DNA from: Apiospora phragmitis
Taxonomy: Eukaryota > Ascomycota > Sordariomycetes > Amphisphaeriales > Apiosporaceae
Length of the DNA stretch: 64,000 bases
Assembly (NCBI GenBank): GCA_038363925.1
Contig: JAQQWL010000003.1
Coordinates: 1,860,001 to 1,924,000 of the forward strand
Direction of reading: 5' to 3'
Part shown: one piece after another, positions 36,054 to 49,597 of the stretch
Layout of the letters: every line of letters begins with the position of its first letter
How positions within the stretch are numbered: the first letter of the stretch is position 1
The notes under the pieces: generated by a model
The model's input: the letters and a program-made list of their open reading frames with translations, nothing else
What the model was told of the DNA's origin: nothing
Database searches by the model: none
Position numbers and translations under genes: made by a program

Positions 36054-37888
36054 ACGTATCCTATAAGTAAATGTCTTATATAAGCGAATGTTTTATTTTT
36101 TTACACCTTTTCCGATAAAATATAAGTTAATTTTACCATAACGTATTTCATATATTAAAATTAATCGGAATTCTTATCTTTAAATACTTTTATATTATTT
36201 TAATAAGTACGCGTATTATACCGGGGCTCTCCGTAGATTTTATAGCGCTGTAAGCGTGTCTTAAACGTTTTTATACGACCACTCTTTCGACGCGATTCCT
36301 TTTATAACTACTTATTAGCGTTTTTTTAAGATTATAGGTTTTTTTAGCTTATATACGAAGTGATCCTCTATTTTATAGCCGTTTTTTTTTCGTACGGCGG
36401 CGCCGGCTAAGTATTTTATTTACTTTTCGAAGTGTCGCGTTCTTATTTTTTAAAAAAGTAACTCGGTGTATAATATACGTTATAGCCTTTACAATTTAAT
36501 TAAAGCTAATTAAAATAAACGTCGGAAAGCTATTTTAATGCTATATAATACGGTTTTAAATATATTCGGTTTAAGATTAAGCCTTAATCGAGTTGTTTAA
36601 AGTTTTTAATTCTTAAGGAATAAATAAGCCGGAAGATATCCTTAGTGGTATTAAAATACGTAGCTTTATATTTAATTATAAAATAATATATTCTAGATTA
36701 TACGAGACGAGTCCTATTTTTCGAAAGCTTCTTTATATATTCGAGACGATAAAAATCGCTTAGAACGCTTTTAAAAACGTTAGTAAGAAGTCCTCCTTTA
36801 AGATATAAGTAATATACGCCCGTATAAAATATTTAATTTCTTTCCCGTACGCCTTTTTTAACGTACAAAAATAGCTAATATTAAGAGGCTAGAGCTTATA
36901 TAACGAATAAGAAAGTATATAAAGTATAATAATCGAGTTATCTTTATAGTAGAGCTCGAAAGTTATCGAGTAGTAGCTTTCGTAGCCGTTTAGGACTAAG
37001 AGGCGATAACGACCCTTCGTATAAGACTTAGTATATTAATTAAAGTATCGAATTTAGTCCTCGCTTTTTTTATTTATGGTTTAGCTATTTTTAATAATTA
37101 CGATCACCTAGTCCTTCGGTAATGGGCTGTTTTTATATTAAAAAGAGACGTGCGTTTTCCCGGTAAAAATAATATACGGAGGGATGGCGTAACCGTTTAA
37201 TCCGACGCCCTAAATAATTATAACCTATTCCTAGTTCCTTTATTATATTGCCTTAGGCTTTCCGCGTTAATCGGAGGTGGTTACGATTATTTCGGACGAG
37301 ATTTAGTTTATAAAAGACCCGGTTTCGTTAAAATTATATATATCCTCCTTTTATATCCTATACTTATTAATTATATTCTATATAAAAATAAACTACGCGC
37401 GATACGTATTAAGATTTTTATAAAGAACTCTTTAATAATTAATTCTTCGGTTAAAACGTGTCCGGAGGTCTAGTTATTATTATATAAAGTTAGAGGCTTA
37501 ATTAACGCCGACGCGTCCCGCGTTACGTAAATTAAATAGTCGATTCGCTATATCTTTTATATTATTTAACCGGGGAAAAAACGATTACGTATCTAAATTA
37601 ATAATATATCGAATAATTAATTACTTTTTAAAATTAGAAAGCTTTTAAAAGTTTATAGAAATTTCGGATCGTAATTAAATTCCGCGTCGTTAACTACGTA
37701 ATATTAACTTTAAGATATAATATATTATTATAACTTTTTATATATTTAATTTCGGGTTATTTAAAGCGTTTAAAGCGTTAAATTAAACCTTTTATTTTTA
37801 TTTTTATACTTATTAAAAATGAAAAGTTAATATAGAATTAATTATAAAAAAGTTAATTAAAAATACGTAGCTGGCTTATAGGGTACGT
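36054..37888 (-). mobile_element. pogo-like DNA transposon family 1, complete copy (1835 bp)
   Basis: Ends share ACGTAnCCTATAAG (left 36054, right complement at 37888) and are flanked by TA on both sides (36052-36053 and 37889-37890). The transposase is on the minus strand, with its C-terminal region at the left. The DDE_1-type region, with the downstream FxxYCxxNxI...SSHxLQPL pattern in mutated form, is at about 36900-37020. The N-terminal helix-turn-helix (CENP-B/pogo) part is expected near 37450-37650. Close copies lie at 51979-53839, 54817-55938 and 62690-64000. Confidence 0.82.
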
Positions 37889-40800
37889 TATATATTTTTA
37901 TAATAGCTTTTTTATTTAAATTATTAAAATAATCGGTTCTTTTTAAAATAAGTTAAATATTATAATTATAAACTTATTACGCATTAAAATTTAACTAAGG
38001 TCGAGAAGAAATAAAAGTAAACTATCTAATAATACGAATTATTTAATAATAAACTACGCTAATAATATTAAAAGAAAAAAGGAAAAAAAAAGAAAAGTTT
38101 TAATAATAAAGTTTAATTAAACTTATTTACTTTTATTACCTTTTTTATTAATAAAAGTGAGTTAATTAAACTTTTCTTTTTAATAAACCCTTTAATAAGG
38201 TTTATTATTTATTATTAAAGTTAATAATTATTTTATTAAAAAGTGAAGTAAAGGACTTATTATTAATATAATTAGAATGTTTCTTTCTTTTTAAATTTAT
38301 TAAACTTATTTTTTAATACTTTATACTTTATTTTATTAGTCTTTCTATAGTTTTAGTTCTATTAATATTTTTTTTAGTTTTAAACTTATACCGATTATTA
38401 CTAAATTTTAAACTAAGTTAGTTATTTTATAACTTTTTTATATAATTTATTTTTTTAATTATATATATATCGAGATTATTTAATATCAATATATTTTTAT
38501 ATAATTTATATTAAAAAAGCTAGATTAAATTTTAATAATACTTTATAAGTATAAAAAAATATTATATAAATAAAGTTAAATAAAATACTATTTAATTTTA
38601 AGGGATATTTTTAATTAAATATATATTATAATATTAAATATAAAGATTTTTATAAAAAGAAAATATCGAAGTATATTATTAAGGAATTTTAAAAGTGCCT
38701 ATTGATTTAATATAATATTATATAATTTAAACGTAATATGTTTAGTTAAAAGTCGCGACGGTTATTAATTAATAATTCGCTATTTTAATAAACGGTTCTT
38801 AAGCGTTTAAATAACTTTTCGAAAAAAATAAAGATTTATTTAATTATAACGCCGTTAATATAATTAAACATAAAGTTACGAATATAGTTTATAAAAACGA
38901 CTATATTAATAAGATTTAAGTTTTATTTATATTAAATAATATCGATATTATTATATTTTAGCTTAGTTTTTTTTTTATTAAATAAATTTATAAAAAATTA
39001 AATTTAAATTTATTTAATAATTAAATATAAAATAATAAAAGTTTTAAATATAACTTTTTATAAAGGAACTATTATTTATATTAAGTTTATACTTATTAAG
39101 CTATAATTTATTTAAATAAATCTTTCTTTTATATTAAGTTTTATAAAAGCTACTCTATTAAGAACTTTAAAATAAAATATTTATATAAGTAAAATACATA
39201 TCGCGTTTTATATTTACCGCTATATTAATAATATATTACTAAATTATTTAATAGTTTAAATATTAATTTTAAACTTATTTAATTAAAATAAACTTCTCAC
39301 TATTATTAAATCGCATATTTATATATTTTTATTACTATTAATTAACTCCGCGTTAAATTCATTAAAATATTTATAGATCTAGTATTAAAGTTTTATTATA
39401 TTAATCCTTATAATTATTATTCGTTTAATTATTTACTTAAGCTTTTCGTTATAAATACTATTTAATTTATAAGTAAATAGCTTACTTTTTATTAAAATAA
39501 ATAAAAAAGAAAGTTTAAATCTTAGTTTTAAAGGCATTAAACGTTTATTGAAGTAATAGAATAAAAGATTTTAAATCGTTTATTTAATATTTAACTTTAT
39601 TATAATACTAATTCGTTTATAATAAATTAATTTAAAAACTTAACGTTTATTAAATTATATAGTTTATAATTAATGTTTAAAACTTAAAGATTATTAATCG
39701 TTTTTATATATAAAAAGAGTTTTACTTAAAGTTTTTATTTATAAAGACTATAAATATAAATAGTTAAAATTTTTAATAATAATAATAATTCTTAAATAAC
39801 GATTAAAGTATTTAACGTTTACTTAATATATTCTAATAATAATAAAAGTAATTACTTAATATTTATTACTTTAATTAATAAAGTTTTATATTTATAAAAC
39901 TTTTAAAAGATATTACTAGTTTTGTAATATTATATAAAGGTAAAATTTAATAAAATTTAAAGTAAATAAAGTTAAATAAATCCGGCGCGAATATAAAGTA
40001 CTTTATATAATTTATTAAATTAAGCCCTTTAACGTAGCTTTTTAATAAGCCGCGTTTTATTAAATTTAAATAAGTTATTTAAAAATAAACTACTTTTATT
40101 AAATAAATAATATTTATTATTTATATTTATATCTTTAATTATAAAATTAAGTATTATTTTAAAACTTAATAAGAATAAATAAATAATAAGTAATTATAAT
40201 CTTAATATATTATTAAATAATTAAATCTTTAAACATTTTAAAGTTAGAATTAATTATTTTTATAATATTATAAGCATTTTTAAATAAGTATTTATAATTA
40301 TTCTTAAAATTATAATTTATATTTAATTTTATCTATAGGTAGTTATAATGAATAAATAAATAAGTTTATTTTTAAATAAATCTAAGTTTATAGTTATAAA
40401 ATATAATAATTTATTTCTATTTAAATAATATAAATATATTTAACTTATTAATTTATTACGTAATTTATTATTATATCGACTACTTTTTTTTAAACTTATA
40501 TAATTAAATATTTATATAATATCTTTATAATTAGAATATTAATTTAATTAAAAAAAGATCGTATCGTTTTAATAATTTAAATAACTCGAGAAGGTTCGAA
40601 TCGAATTAACTAAAAAGCTGCTACGAAAATATACGACGTCCCTCGAGCTATTCTAAGCGACCGACTCCGTAATATCGAACCTCGACGAGAAATCCGATAT
40701 TTATAATATAAATTAAATTTAATTAAAAAAAAGAGCTTTTTAAATATATACTAAATATTTACCCGAGGAATACTTTTTAATATTATAACGTAATCCACGG

Positions 40801-43800
40801 TTTAATTAAACACTTTTTTAAAACCTCGTATAATAAAATATAAATTTATTTAACCACTACGCTTAAAATTAATTAAAACTATTTAGAATAGTTTTCGTTA
40901 AACGCCTCTATATTATTCTAATAAGTAACTCTTACTAAAAGTAAGGTTTTTATTTATTTAAAAAAAAACCTATTTAATATTAATTTAGAATATAATAAAT
41001 TAAATAAATAAAAATATATATATAATAATATATAAAACATTTTTATAAAAAATAAAATATATAGTTTATAAAAAGTTAATTTAAAACTTTTTAAATATTA
41101 AAGTGTTAAAAAATAGTACGTTTAACTTAAAAGAGCCTTTATTATATAATAATCTTAAGAGCTATTAAACGAGAAGGTAAAAGAGAAGCGTTTAGCGACT
41201 ATTAAAAGCGGAACGAGGGTTTATTAAAGTAGAGGGCGATTAATAATAAGCGTTATTATATCTAAGGCGAAATAAGTTATAGTACGTAAATATATAAAAC
41301 GAATATAAAGTTAAATAGCGAATTAAATAATAAGTAATTTTAATTAATTTAAAGCGTTAAAATTAAATTAACTTATATAAAGTAATAAAATATAAAAAAA
41401 GTAGCCGATTTATTAATAAACTATATTATTAAATTTATTAAAAATGATAATAATTAAAATTAAATTAAAGAATTAAATACGATTAATAAGAAAATAAAAA
41501 AAGTAATATAATTAATAAATATTATTAATATTTAATATATTAAAACGTTACTAAAAAGCTTTGAATTAATTATTATAATTATAAATATTATAATAAATAT
41601 AAAAAGTAATAATATAATTATTAATTAAGTATTATAAATTATAAATATAATAATTAATTTAATCTATATTTTTAAAAATGATTTAAAAATTATAGTCACT
41701 TTTAAAGTTATAAATATTAAACATTTATTAAATTTAAATATTTTATTTAAAATACGATAAATTATTTAAAAATAAATAGAGATTAATAAATATTTATACT
41801 TATCTTTTATTATTATTAATACTTTTATAAATATTACTTTTTTTAATAAAGTTTTATATATTATTTTACCTTAAATAAAATATAAAATTATTTCTTATAA
41901 TAAAATCTTATATCTTTATATTAAATAACTTAGAAATTAAAAACCTAGTTAATTTATTAAAGATTATAATAAAAGAAGACGTTTATATTTATATCGAATA
42001 TAAATTAAACGCGGAAAAATGATTTTAAATTTAAAATACGCTAACTTATTTTAATAAATAAATGAATTATTAAATCTATTAATATATTTAAAAAAGATTA
42101 AATAAAACTTCTTATAATAAAATAAAGGCAAAAATTTAAAAGCCGTTTTAAACTTAAAATTATTAAATAATATAATAGTTTTTAATAATTATTCTTAATT
42201 TCTTTAAGTATAATTTATTATTAAACTTTAAAGAAAACATTTTATTATAATAATAAGCATTATTATATTATTTTATCTATTCTTTATTTATTAAATTATC
42301 GAGATTAGTTTAGTTTTATTAATTTTTAAGAACTAGATGAATTTAGTATAATATTTCTAAGTTTTTAAAATACTTTAATATACCTTTAAAGGTTTTTAAA
42401 TATTATCTTTAAAACATTTAACGTTTTTTAATAATGTCGGGTATATTAAAATTAATATTATTATAGATAATAGAATTAAATTAAATTCTTTTAATAAATA
42501 TAAAATAAACATTTATTTAATTATAATTATTAAAGCCTTTAAGGGTTTCGTTAATATTAACGCGGTTATTAATAACTTATGTTTATTTTAAATACGCGTT
42601 AAAAATTAAAAGTAACCTTTTATATTATCTTAATTATTTAAAAATATATAAATTTTACGTTCTTTATATTTCACTTTATAAATTCTTAATTAAAATATAT
42701 AATAACTTTTACTTTAAATTAAAGTTATATATTATATTATATAGTATTTACGAACTAATTAATTTAATTAATTTAGTAAAGTATTAAAGTAAAGTAAAAA
42801 AGAGAGAGAAGTTAATTAAAATAATATAAAATAACTAAAGTAGGTATTAAGTTAATTAATATAAAATTAATCCTTACTTAAACTTTTATTAAACCTTTAA
42901 TTAATTTAATTAATTAATTTATATATATTAATAAAGCTATTAAGCTATTTTAAATAACTATTAAAGAATATTTTAAGACTTAAATATATTAATTATTAAA
43001 TATAAAAATTATATTATGTTTTATTTAAATTATAATATTAATTAAATTAATTAAAAATTAAGTATTAATATTTTATAACTTTATATATATAAAAATGCTT
43101 TATTTATATATAATAATTATAAAGTTTATTATAATATTATTTTTAATAAATTTTAAAGGTACTCTTTAATAATAATAATAAAAGAAATATTATACTATAT
43201 ATAATTATATAGTAACGGCTAGTTATTTAATTTTAAAAAGAATAGAATAAATTCTTAATTATAAAAAGTATAGATTTAAGAAATAAACTATTACTTTTAT
43301 TATATAAATTCTATAAATAAATTAAAGTAAATTATAAAGAATTATGTTTAATTAAAACTAAAAATTTATTAATTAGTTTTTAAAAGTATTAAAGAATTTT
43401 AAAACGTTTATTTATTAATAATAATAGTATACTGTTTTATAATAAACGACGTTTTAAACTAAGATAATTAAAACACTAGAATTATTATATATTACTATTA
43501 TTTTTTATACTTAAATTATAAATAAATTAGTTTATTTATTTATTTTTAATAAAACATAAATAATTAAATAATTAAATCTATTCTTTATTATTAATATTTA
43601 TTTTCTAATAATTATTAAATCGTTTATTTTTAAATTAAGAACATTTTTATTATTAATAATTACGGAATTATATTTTATTATCAAGTTAAATTAAGTTTTT
43701 ATAATTTTTATATAATTATTTTTATTATATTTCTAATTTAAATAAACGAATTAATTTTTAAATAAAAAACTATAAAATACTATATTATTTACAAAGGCTT

Positions 43801-45400
43801 TTATTATATAAACATTTATTAATATAATATTAAATAATAACTAAATACTTTATTAAATTAGTTAACCTTAACTTTTTTTTAACTTTTATATACTTATTAA
43901 ATAATTTATTTAAAAATATTCCCGAAGCTTTTAAAAAGTCTTTTAATATTTGAAAATAGTTTTAAGAAAATAAAATTAAAACTTAATATTTAATTAAAAT
44001 TTTTAAAGGTAAAATAATTTATAGCGCGAATATATATAATCGTTTTATAAATAAAAATAATTAAAGTATTACTACTTTTTATAATATTTCTCAAAAAAAA
44101 CTAGTAATAATAAGTAGCTTTTTTATAAAAGTAAGTTATATTTAAATTTACTTAATTAAAACCGTTAATATATTCTTGAAATTTTTATTATTTTAATTAA
44201 ATAAGTTTAATTTAAAATACCTTATATATTTATTAATATAAAGTATCCTTTTTTAATAAAGTATAAAAAGTGTTTAAAAGATATTTATTATAATTATATT
44301 AAGTATTATTTTTATAAAAGGGGTTTAAAGTCTTTTTTTTATAAAATATATTATATTAATTAATATAATTAAGTTAAAAGTATTTAATTATATTTTATTT
44401 TTAATAAAGTTTATTTAAATATTATCCTATGTCTTATTATTTATAAAAGATTAGAGCTAATTAAAATTTAAAAAGGGTTTTTATTTATAAAATCATATTA
44501 ATTTATTAAATTAATCTTATTTTTTAACTTAGAAAAAGTTTTATTATTAGTTATTAGATATTATATTATTAATTATTAAACGGAAATTAAATAATTATAA
44601 CTATTTAAAAGGGTATTATTAATAGTTTTTATTATTTATTACGTATATAAATAAACTCTTACTAATATAATATTTGAATTTTATATTTATTATCTTAAAG
44701 CGTTTTTAAATATAAGAATCTTTTATTCTTAAAGATTTAAATAAACTCGTAAATATTAATTATAAATTAGATAATATTATTATAAAATTAACGTTAATTT
44801 ATTATTTATCTTAAAATATAAGAATTAATATATTTTTATTTAAATTTATTATATTTATAAATAAATAGATTAAATTAAAAAAAAGTTAAATAAAAAAGTT
44901 AAAAATATTATAAAAAATTAAAAGAGCTATATATTTATACGTTTAAATATAGTTTAAAAATAAAAGATAATAATAATATTTTATTAAATAAAACTTAAAT
45001 ACTATTAAATATAATAAAAATAAAGTTAAATATTATTTCATAATTATTTATATATAAAATAAGTTATTTATATAATAAAATATAATATAATATTATTATA
45101 TTTTAGTCTATAATTTAATTAATAAAGTTTTAATATATAATATAATAAATTTATTTTCGATATATTATAATGTTTTTTTTTATATATAAATAAAGAAAAA
45201 GCGATTAAAATTTTAATTTATATTTTAATAATTAAAATATATCTTAATTTAATATGCTTTATAATAGAATTAAAAATATAAACTAATTAAATATTATAAT
45301 TCGTTTACTTTATTTCTATTATAATATATTATAATTAATATTTAAAAAAAGAAGTAAAAACTTTTAACTTATTAAGCGTTTAAAAATAACTTAGAATTTA
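37889..45400. other. extremely AT-rich, RIP-saturated block, largely unassignable
   Basis: About 7.5 kb with over 80 percent A+T and essentially no CpA/TpG-rich words. I could not recognise an ORF, LTR pair or catalytic motif. Recognisable islands are a pogo-family-2 piece (about 40450-41400) and a segment at 40780-40930 that recurs at 62690-62840. One or more retroelements of copia or LINE type could be hidden here. Confidence 0.55.
40450..41400 (+). mobile_element. pogo-like family 2, short internally altered copy
   Basis: 40560-40740 matches 57530-57720 (the 5' part of the family) and 41120-41340 matches 58690-58900 and the inverse of 59500-59760 (the 3' part). The catalytic middle is missing, and 40780-40930 resembles the end of a family-1 element, so the copy has an internal deletion or a nested insertion. 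Confidence 0.55.
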
Positions 45401-46850
45401 ATATTTAAAAAGTAATTAAATTATAAAAAGCCTTTTATATAACCCTTCGTAATTATCGGCTCGATTATTTTTTAAAACGCGAAATCTTTACGAATTTTTA
45501 AAAGTTTATTAATTTTAAAAAGTAATTAATTATTTAATATATAATTAAGCTAAATTCGTTATCGTTTCTTACTTCTTTAAGTAATATTAAAAATATTACG
45601 AATCGATTATATAATATAGGCGACGCGAGACGCGTCGATATTAATTAAGCCTCGAACTTTATATAATATTAATTAAACCTCTAGACGCGTTTTAATCGAA
45701 AAATCGATTATTAAAAAATCTTTTATAAAAATCTCGACGAGTATTACGCGTAATTTACTCTCGTATAAAACAAGTTATAATTATTTAACGTACTAAATTA
45801 TTTAATTACGCTATTTATCTATATATTATTTTTATAAAAAAAACCACTTATTTTCGTAATAGGAAAATAACTTATTATTAAAGAATTAAATTAGTATTAT
45901 TATTAAAAACGACTAGATTATAAATAAAAAAGGCGAAAACTAAATTCGATATTTTAATAAATATATAAAGTTTTATATAAAAAGTATTTATCGCTTATAA
46001 ATCTTTAATAATTATAAAAACTATTCTTTAATAATCTTTAAGCTTTATTATAAAAAGAGCTAGATTATTATACTTTATATATTTATTTATTATATAAGCT
46101 TAAACTTTTAATATTAGCTGTTTTTATATATTAAGAAAGTTATACGAGAAAGTAATTAAAAGTTTTATACGAGCGTATATTATTTCCATTTTAAAGGAAG
46201 ACTTTTTATCGGCGTTTTTAAGAGCGTTCTAAGTGATTTTCGCCGTTTTAAATATATATAAAGGTTTTTAAAAATAGGACCCGTTTTATATAATCCGGAA
46301 TATAGTATTTTATAATTAAATATAAAGTTACGTATCTTTATACTTCCGGTAACCTTTTTTAGCCTATTTATCCCTTTAAAATTAAAAGCTTAAAATAATT
46401 TTATTAAAGTTTAATCTTAAATTAAATACGTTATAAACTATATTATAGGATATTAAAATAACTTTTTAACCTTTATTTTAATTAAATTACGAAAAATATA
46501 ACGTAAGTAATATACCCGCTAGTTTAATTAAAAAGTAAAGTAATTATATTATAAAAAGTATATAAAATATTTAGCTAGCGCCGCCGGACGAGATAAATAC
46601 GGCTATAAGATAAAGGAGTATTTTATATATAAGTTAAAAAAATCCTATAGTTTTAAAAAAAACGTTAATAAATAATTATAAAATAAATTACGCTAAAGTG
46701 AAGGTTATATAAAAAAGCTTAAAATATATTAACAACGCTATAAAATTTATAAAAAGCCCGGGTATAATACGTATACTTATTAAAATAATATAATTATATT
46801 TAAGAAAACATATTTTAAATAATTATAATTAATTTTATATATTATAATAA
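45400..46850 (+). mobile_element. pogo-like family 1, plus-oriented, incomplete copy
   Basis: Reverse-complement match to the 51979-53839 copy. The block around 45600-45700 (GACGCGAGACGCGTCG) and the DDE_1 segment at about 46000-46150 are present, but material between them is missing, so the copy is shortened. It contains a C-terminal GGCGCCG-like block near 46565-46590. Confidence 0.65.
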
Positions 46851-46869
46851 AAATTAATTTAAACTTTTA

Positions 46870-47560
46870 TTATATAACGTAATAAATTTCTATAATTAAA
46901 TATAATATCTTTAATATCTTTTTTTTATATTAATAAAGTATTACTTAATTTATTAGCGAAAGTGCTTTTATACTCTTTTTTATATAAAATATTAGCTTTA
47001 ATATTTAAAATTAAAGTTTATTAAATTTATTAAAACTTATAATTATTTTATAGGTTTTTAATTATAATAAAGTGGTTTTTAATTAAGTATATATTTATAC
47101 GTTTTAAAAATACTAAGCGGTTTTTTTTAAACGTTTATAAGCTTACGATTTTTTTAAGCGTATTTAAAGTATTAATCCTCGGCATACTTTTTTTTAATAT
47201 CCTCTTTTTAAATAATATTATTATCGTTATTATAAATCTTTTTATATTTATAAATACGCTCGTTATTTATTCGAAATAAATTTAACTTTTTTAATTATAT
47301 AATTAAAGTTTATAATAGGTATAAAATAAATCGGTTATTAGTTCGTTAAAGAAATTATTTATTTTTAAGTTTTTTTTATAAAATATGTAATATAAGCGTT
47401 ATATATAGTATTTATAAAAAAGTTAAATAAATATCGCTTATAAACTAAACGTAGAAGTTATTATATATTATATTAATTTTATTAACTTTTTATTTAAAAC
47501 CTATTATAATAAATACGCGGGTTAATTAATTAATTATTAATTTTTAAGTTTTAAAGCTTA
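46870..47560 (-). mobile_element. minus-strand gypsy fragment (gag/protease spacer)
   Basis: Matches gypsy-2 around 15550-16200, including the words near 47100-47190 shared with 15790-15890. It ends near 47560, where a plus-strand gypsy fragment begins, giving a head-on junction of two gypsy pieces. Confidence 0.7.
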
Positions 47561-49597
47561 AGGATTCTATTTATAAGGTTATTAATAAACGAGCTCGTAA
47601 ACGAAATCGCTAAGCCTCGAAACTTAGAAATCAACGAATAATTAACCATCCTAGGTATGCCTTACCCGGATTTAAAATACTTATACTAAATACTCATTAC
47701 GGCAGGATTCGACTAAAAAGGTTTAAAAACTATGCCGTAAATAACAACTTCTATATCTCGCCTATAAATAACGTATACTTTACCCTCTCATAAACATCGT
47801 ATATATATATAACGCTTATACCGAACACCTCACGAAGAAACTTAAGAACGGATGATTTCCCCGACGAATCGGTAAATAACTTATTTCGTACCTACACCGT
47901 AACTATATTATCGAAAAGACTCAAACATTTATATTAAATAAACGACGAGCATACTTACTAATATAAAAAGACCCACGATAGCTACGGTAATACTACTTAA
48001 AAAAACGGGATTAAAAGGAATATTTTAAGGATTAATACCTTAAATACGCTTAAGAAAGCTCGCGAGCTTATAAACGTTTAAAAGGAATACTTAACACTTT
48101 TAAAACATATAAATATATACCCGATAAAAAAACCACTTATTATAACTAAAAACCTATAAAACAGCTTTAAACTTTAATGAACTTAATAAACTTAAATCTT
48201 AAATACTAGGGCTAATACTTTACACGGGGAGCGGTATAAAAACACCTCCACCGGCGTACCAAGTAGCACCCTACCGAAAAAAGGGAAGAATAGCGATAAT
48301 ACGACGCTCGATCGTAAAAGCTTATTACCTACTTAAAAAAATATCGGCCGAGAAATGAACGCCGCTAAATATAAAAAAATAATACTAAGCGGACTTAAAA
48401 AAGTCCCTATATTAAATAATAAATAACTAAAATATTTATAAATATATTATATTAATATTAAATATAAAAAGAGTTTATAAAAGCGCTACTTAATAATAGA
48501 GTATAAAAAAACTATATTTTATTACGAATTATTAACTCCATTAAGCTCGAATAAAAAGAAAAAGCGCTCTATACCGACTTAAAACCGTTAATAAAGGATT
48601 TATAATTTATAAAAATAAAGAAGTACGAAACGAAATCGTAAACCTTTCGATTAATATCGAAAAACGTTATAAACGAATTACGTATAATATTACGAACGTC
48701 GTAAGATACGATATATTTTTAAAAATATTTTAATTACGGATAAATAATCTTAAAAAAAATAATAAACAATTTTAATAAAATATATTAAAACAAGGTTCAA
48801 TTAATAAACAGCGGTTTAAAAAGCGACCCCTTAATAAACTTAAAATATTTAAAATATATATAATAATTAAAAAACTTAAAGCGAATATTATAACGATTAT
48901 ATTAAAAAAAGTACCGGCAATTCGAAGCTCTTTTTAACGGGAAACTAAAAATATGCTTACCGCTTCACACATGGTAAAATCACGAAATACCCCTAAAACA
49001 AGGAAAAGAGCTTCCCTTTATACTAATCTATAAACTCAACCAAGAGCATAAATAAGCCCTAAAAAATTATATTATAAAAAACCTTAAGAAAAGAGTTATA
49101 TAATTATCTATATCGCTAGCAGGCTTCCTTATTCTTATTATATTAAAGAAAAGTAAAGACGAGAAACTTAAGTAACGTATATATATATATCGATTATTAA
49201 AAACATAATAAAATTACGACCTATGAAATAAGCTGCTATATATTAAAAAGATTTTAATACTTAATCTTTTTAATATATATAACTTAATTCGTATTAAAAA
49301 AAGAAAAAAGTAAAAGACCGCGTTTTATACTAAGTATAAATATTTCGAATACTAAACTACATCGTTTAGTTTAATTAATACGCTAATTAGCTTTTAAATT
49401 ATAATTAATTATATCTTATACGAATACCTCGATAAGTTTATTATAATATACCTCGACGATATTTTAATCTATTTTAAAAGTAACGAGCGGTATAAAGAGT
49501 ACATAAAATTAATATTTTAAAAACTATAAAACACTAACTTATTAATTAACTTAAAAAAGAATAAATCTTATTAACGATTAATTATATTTATAAAATA

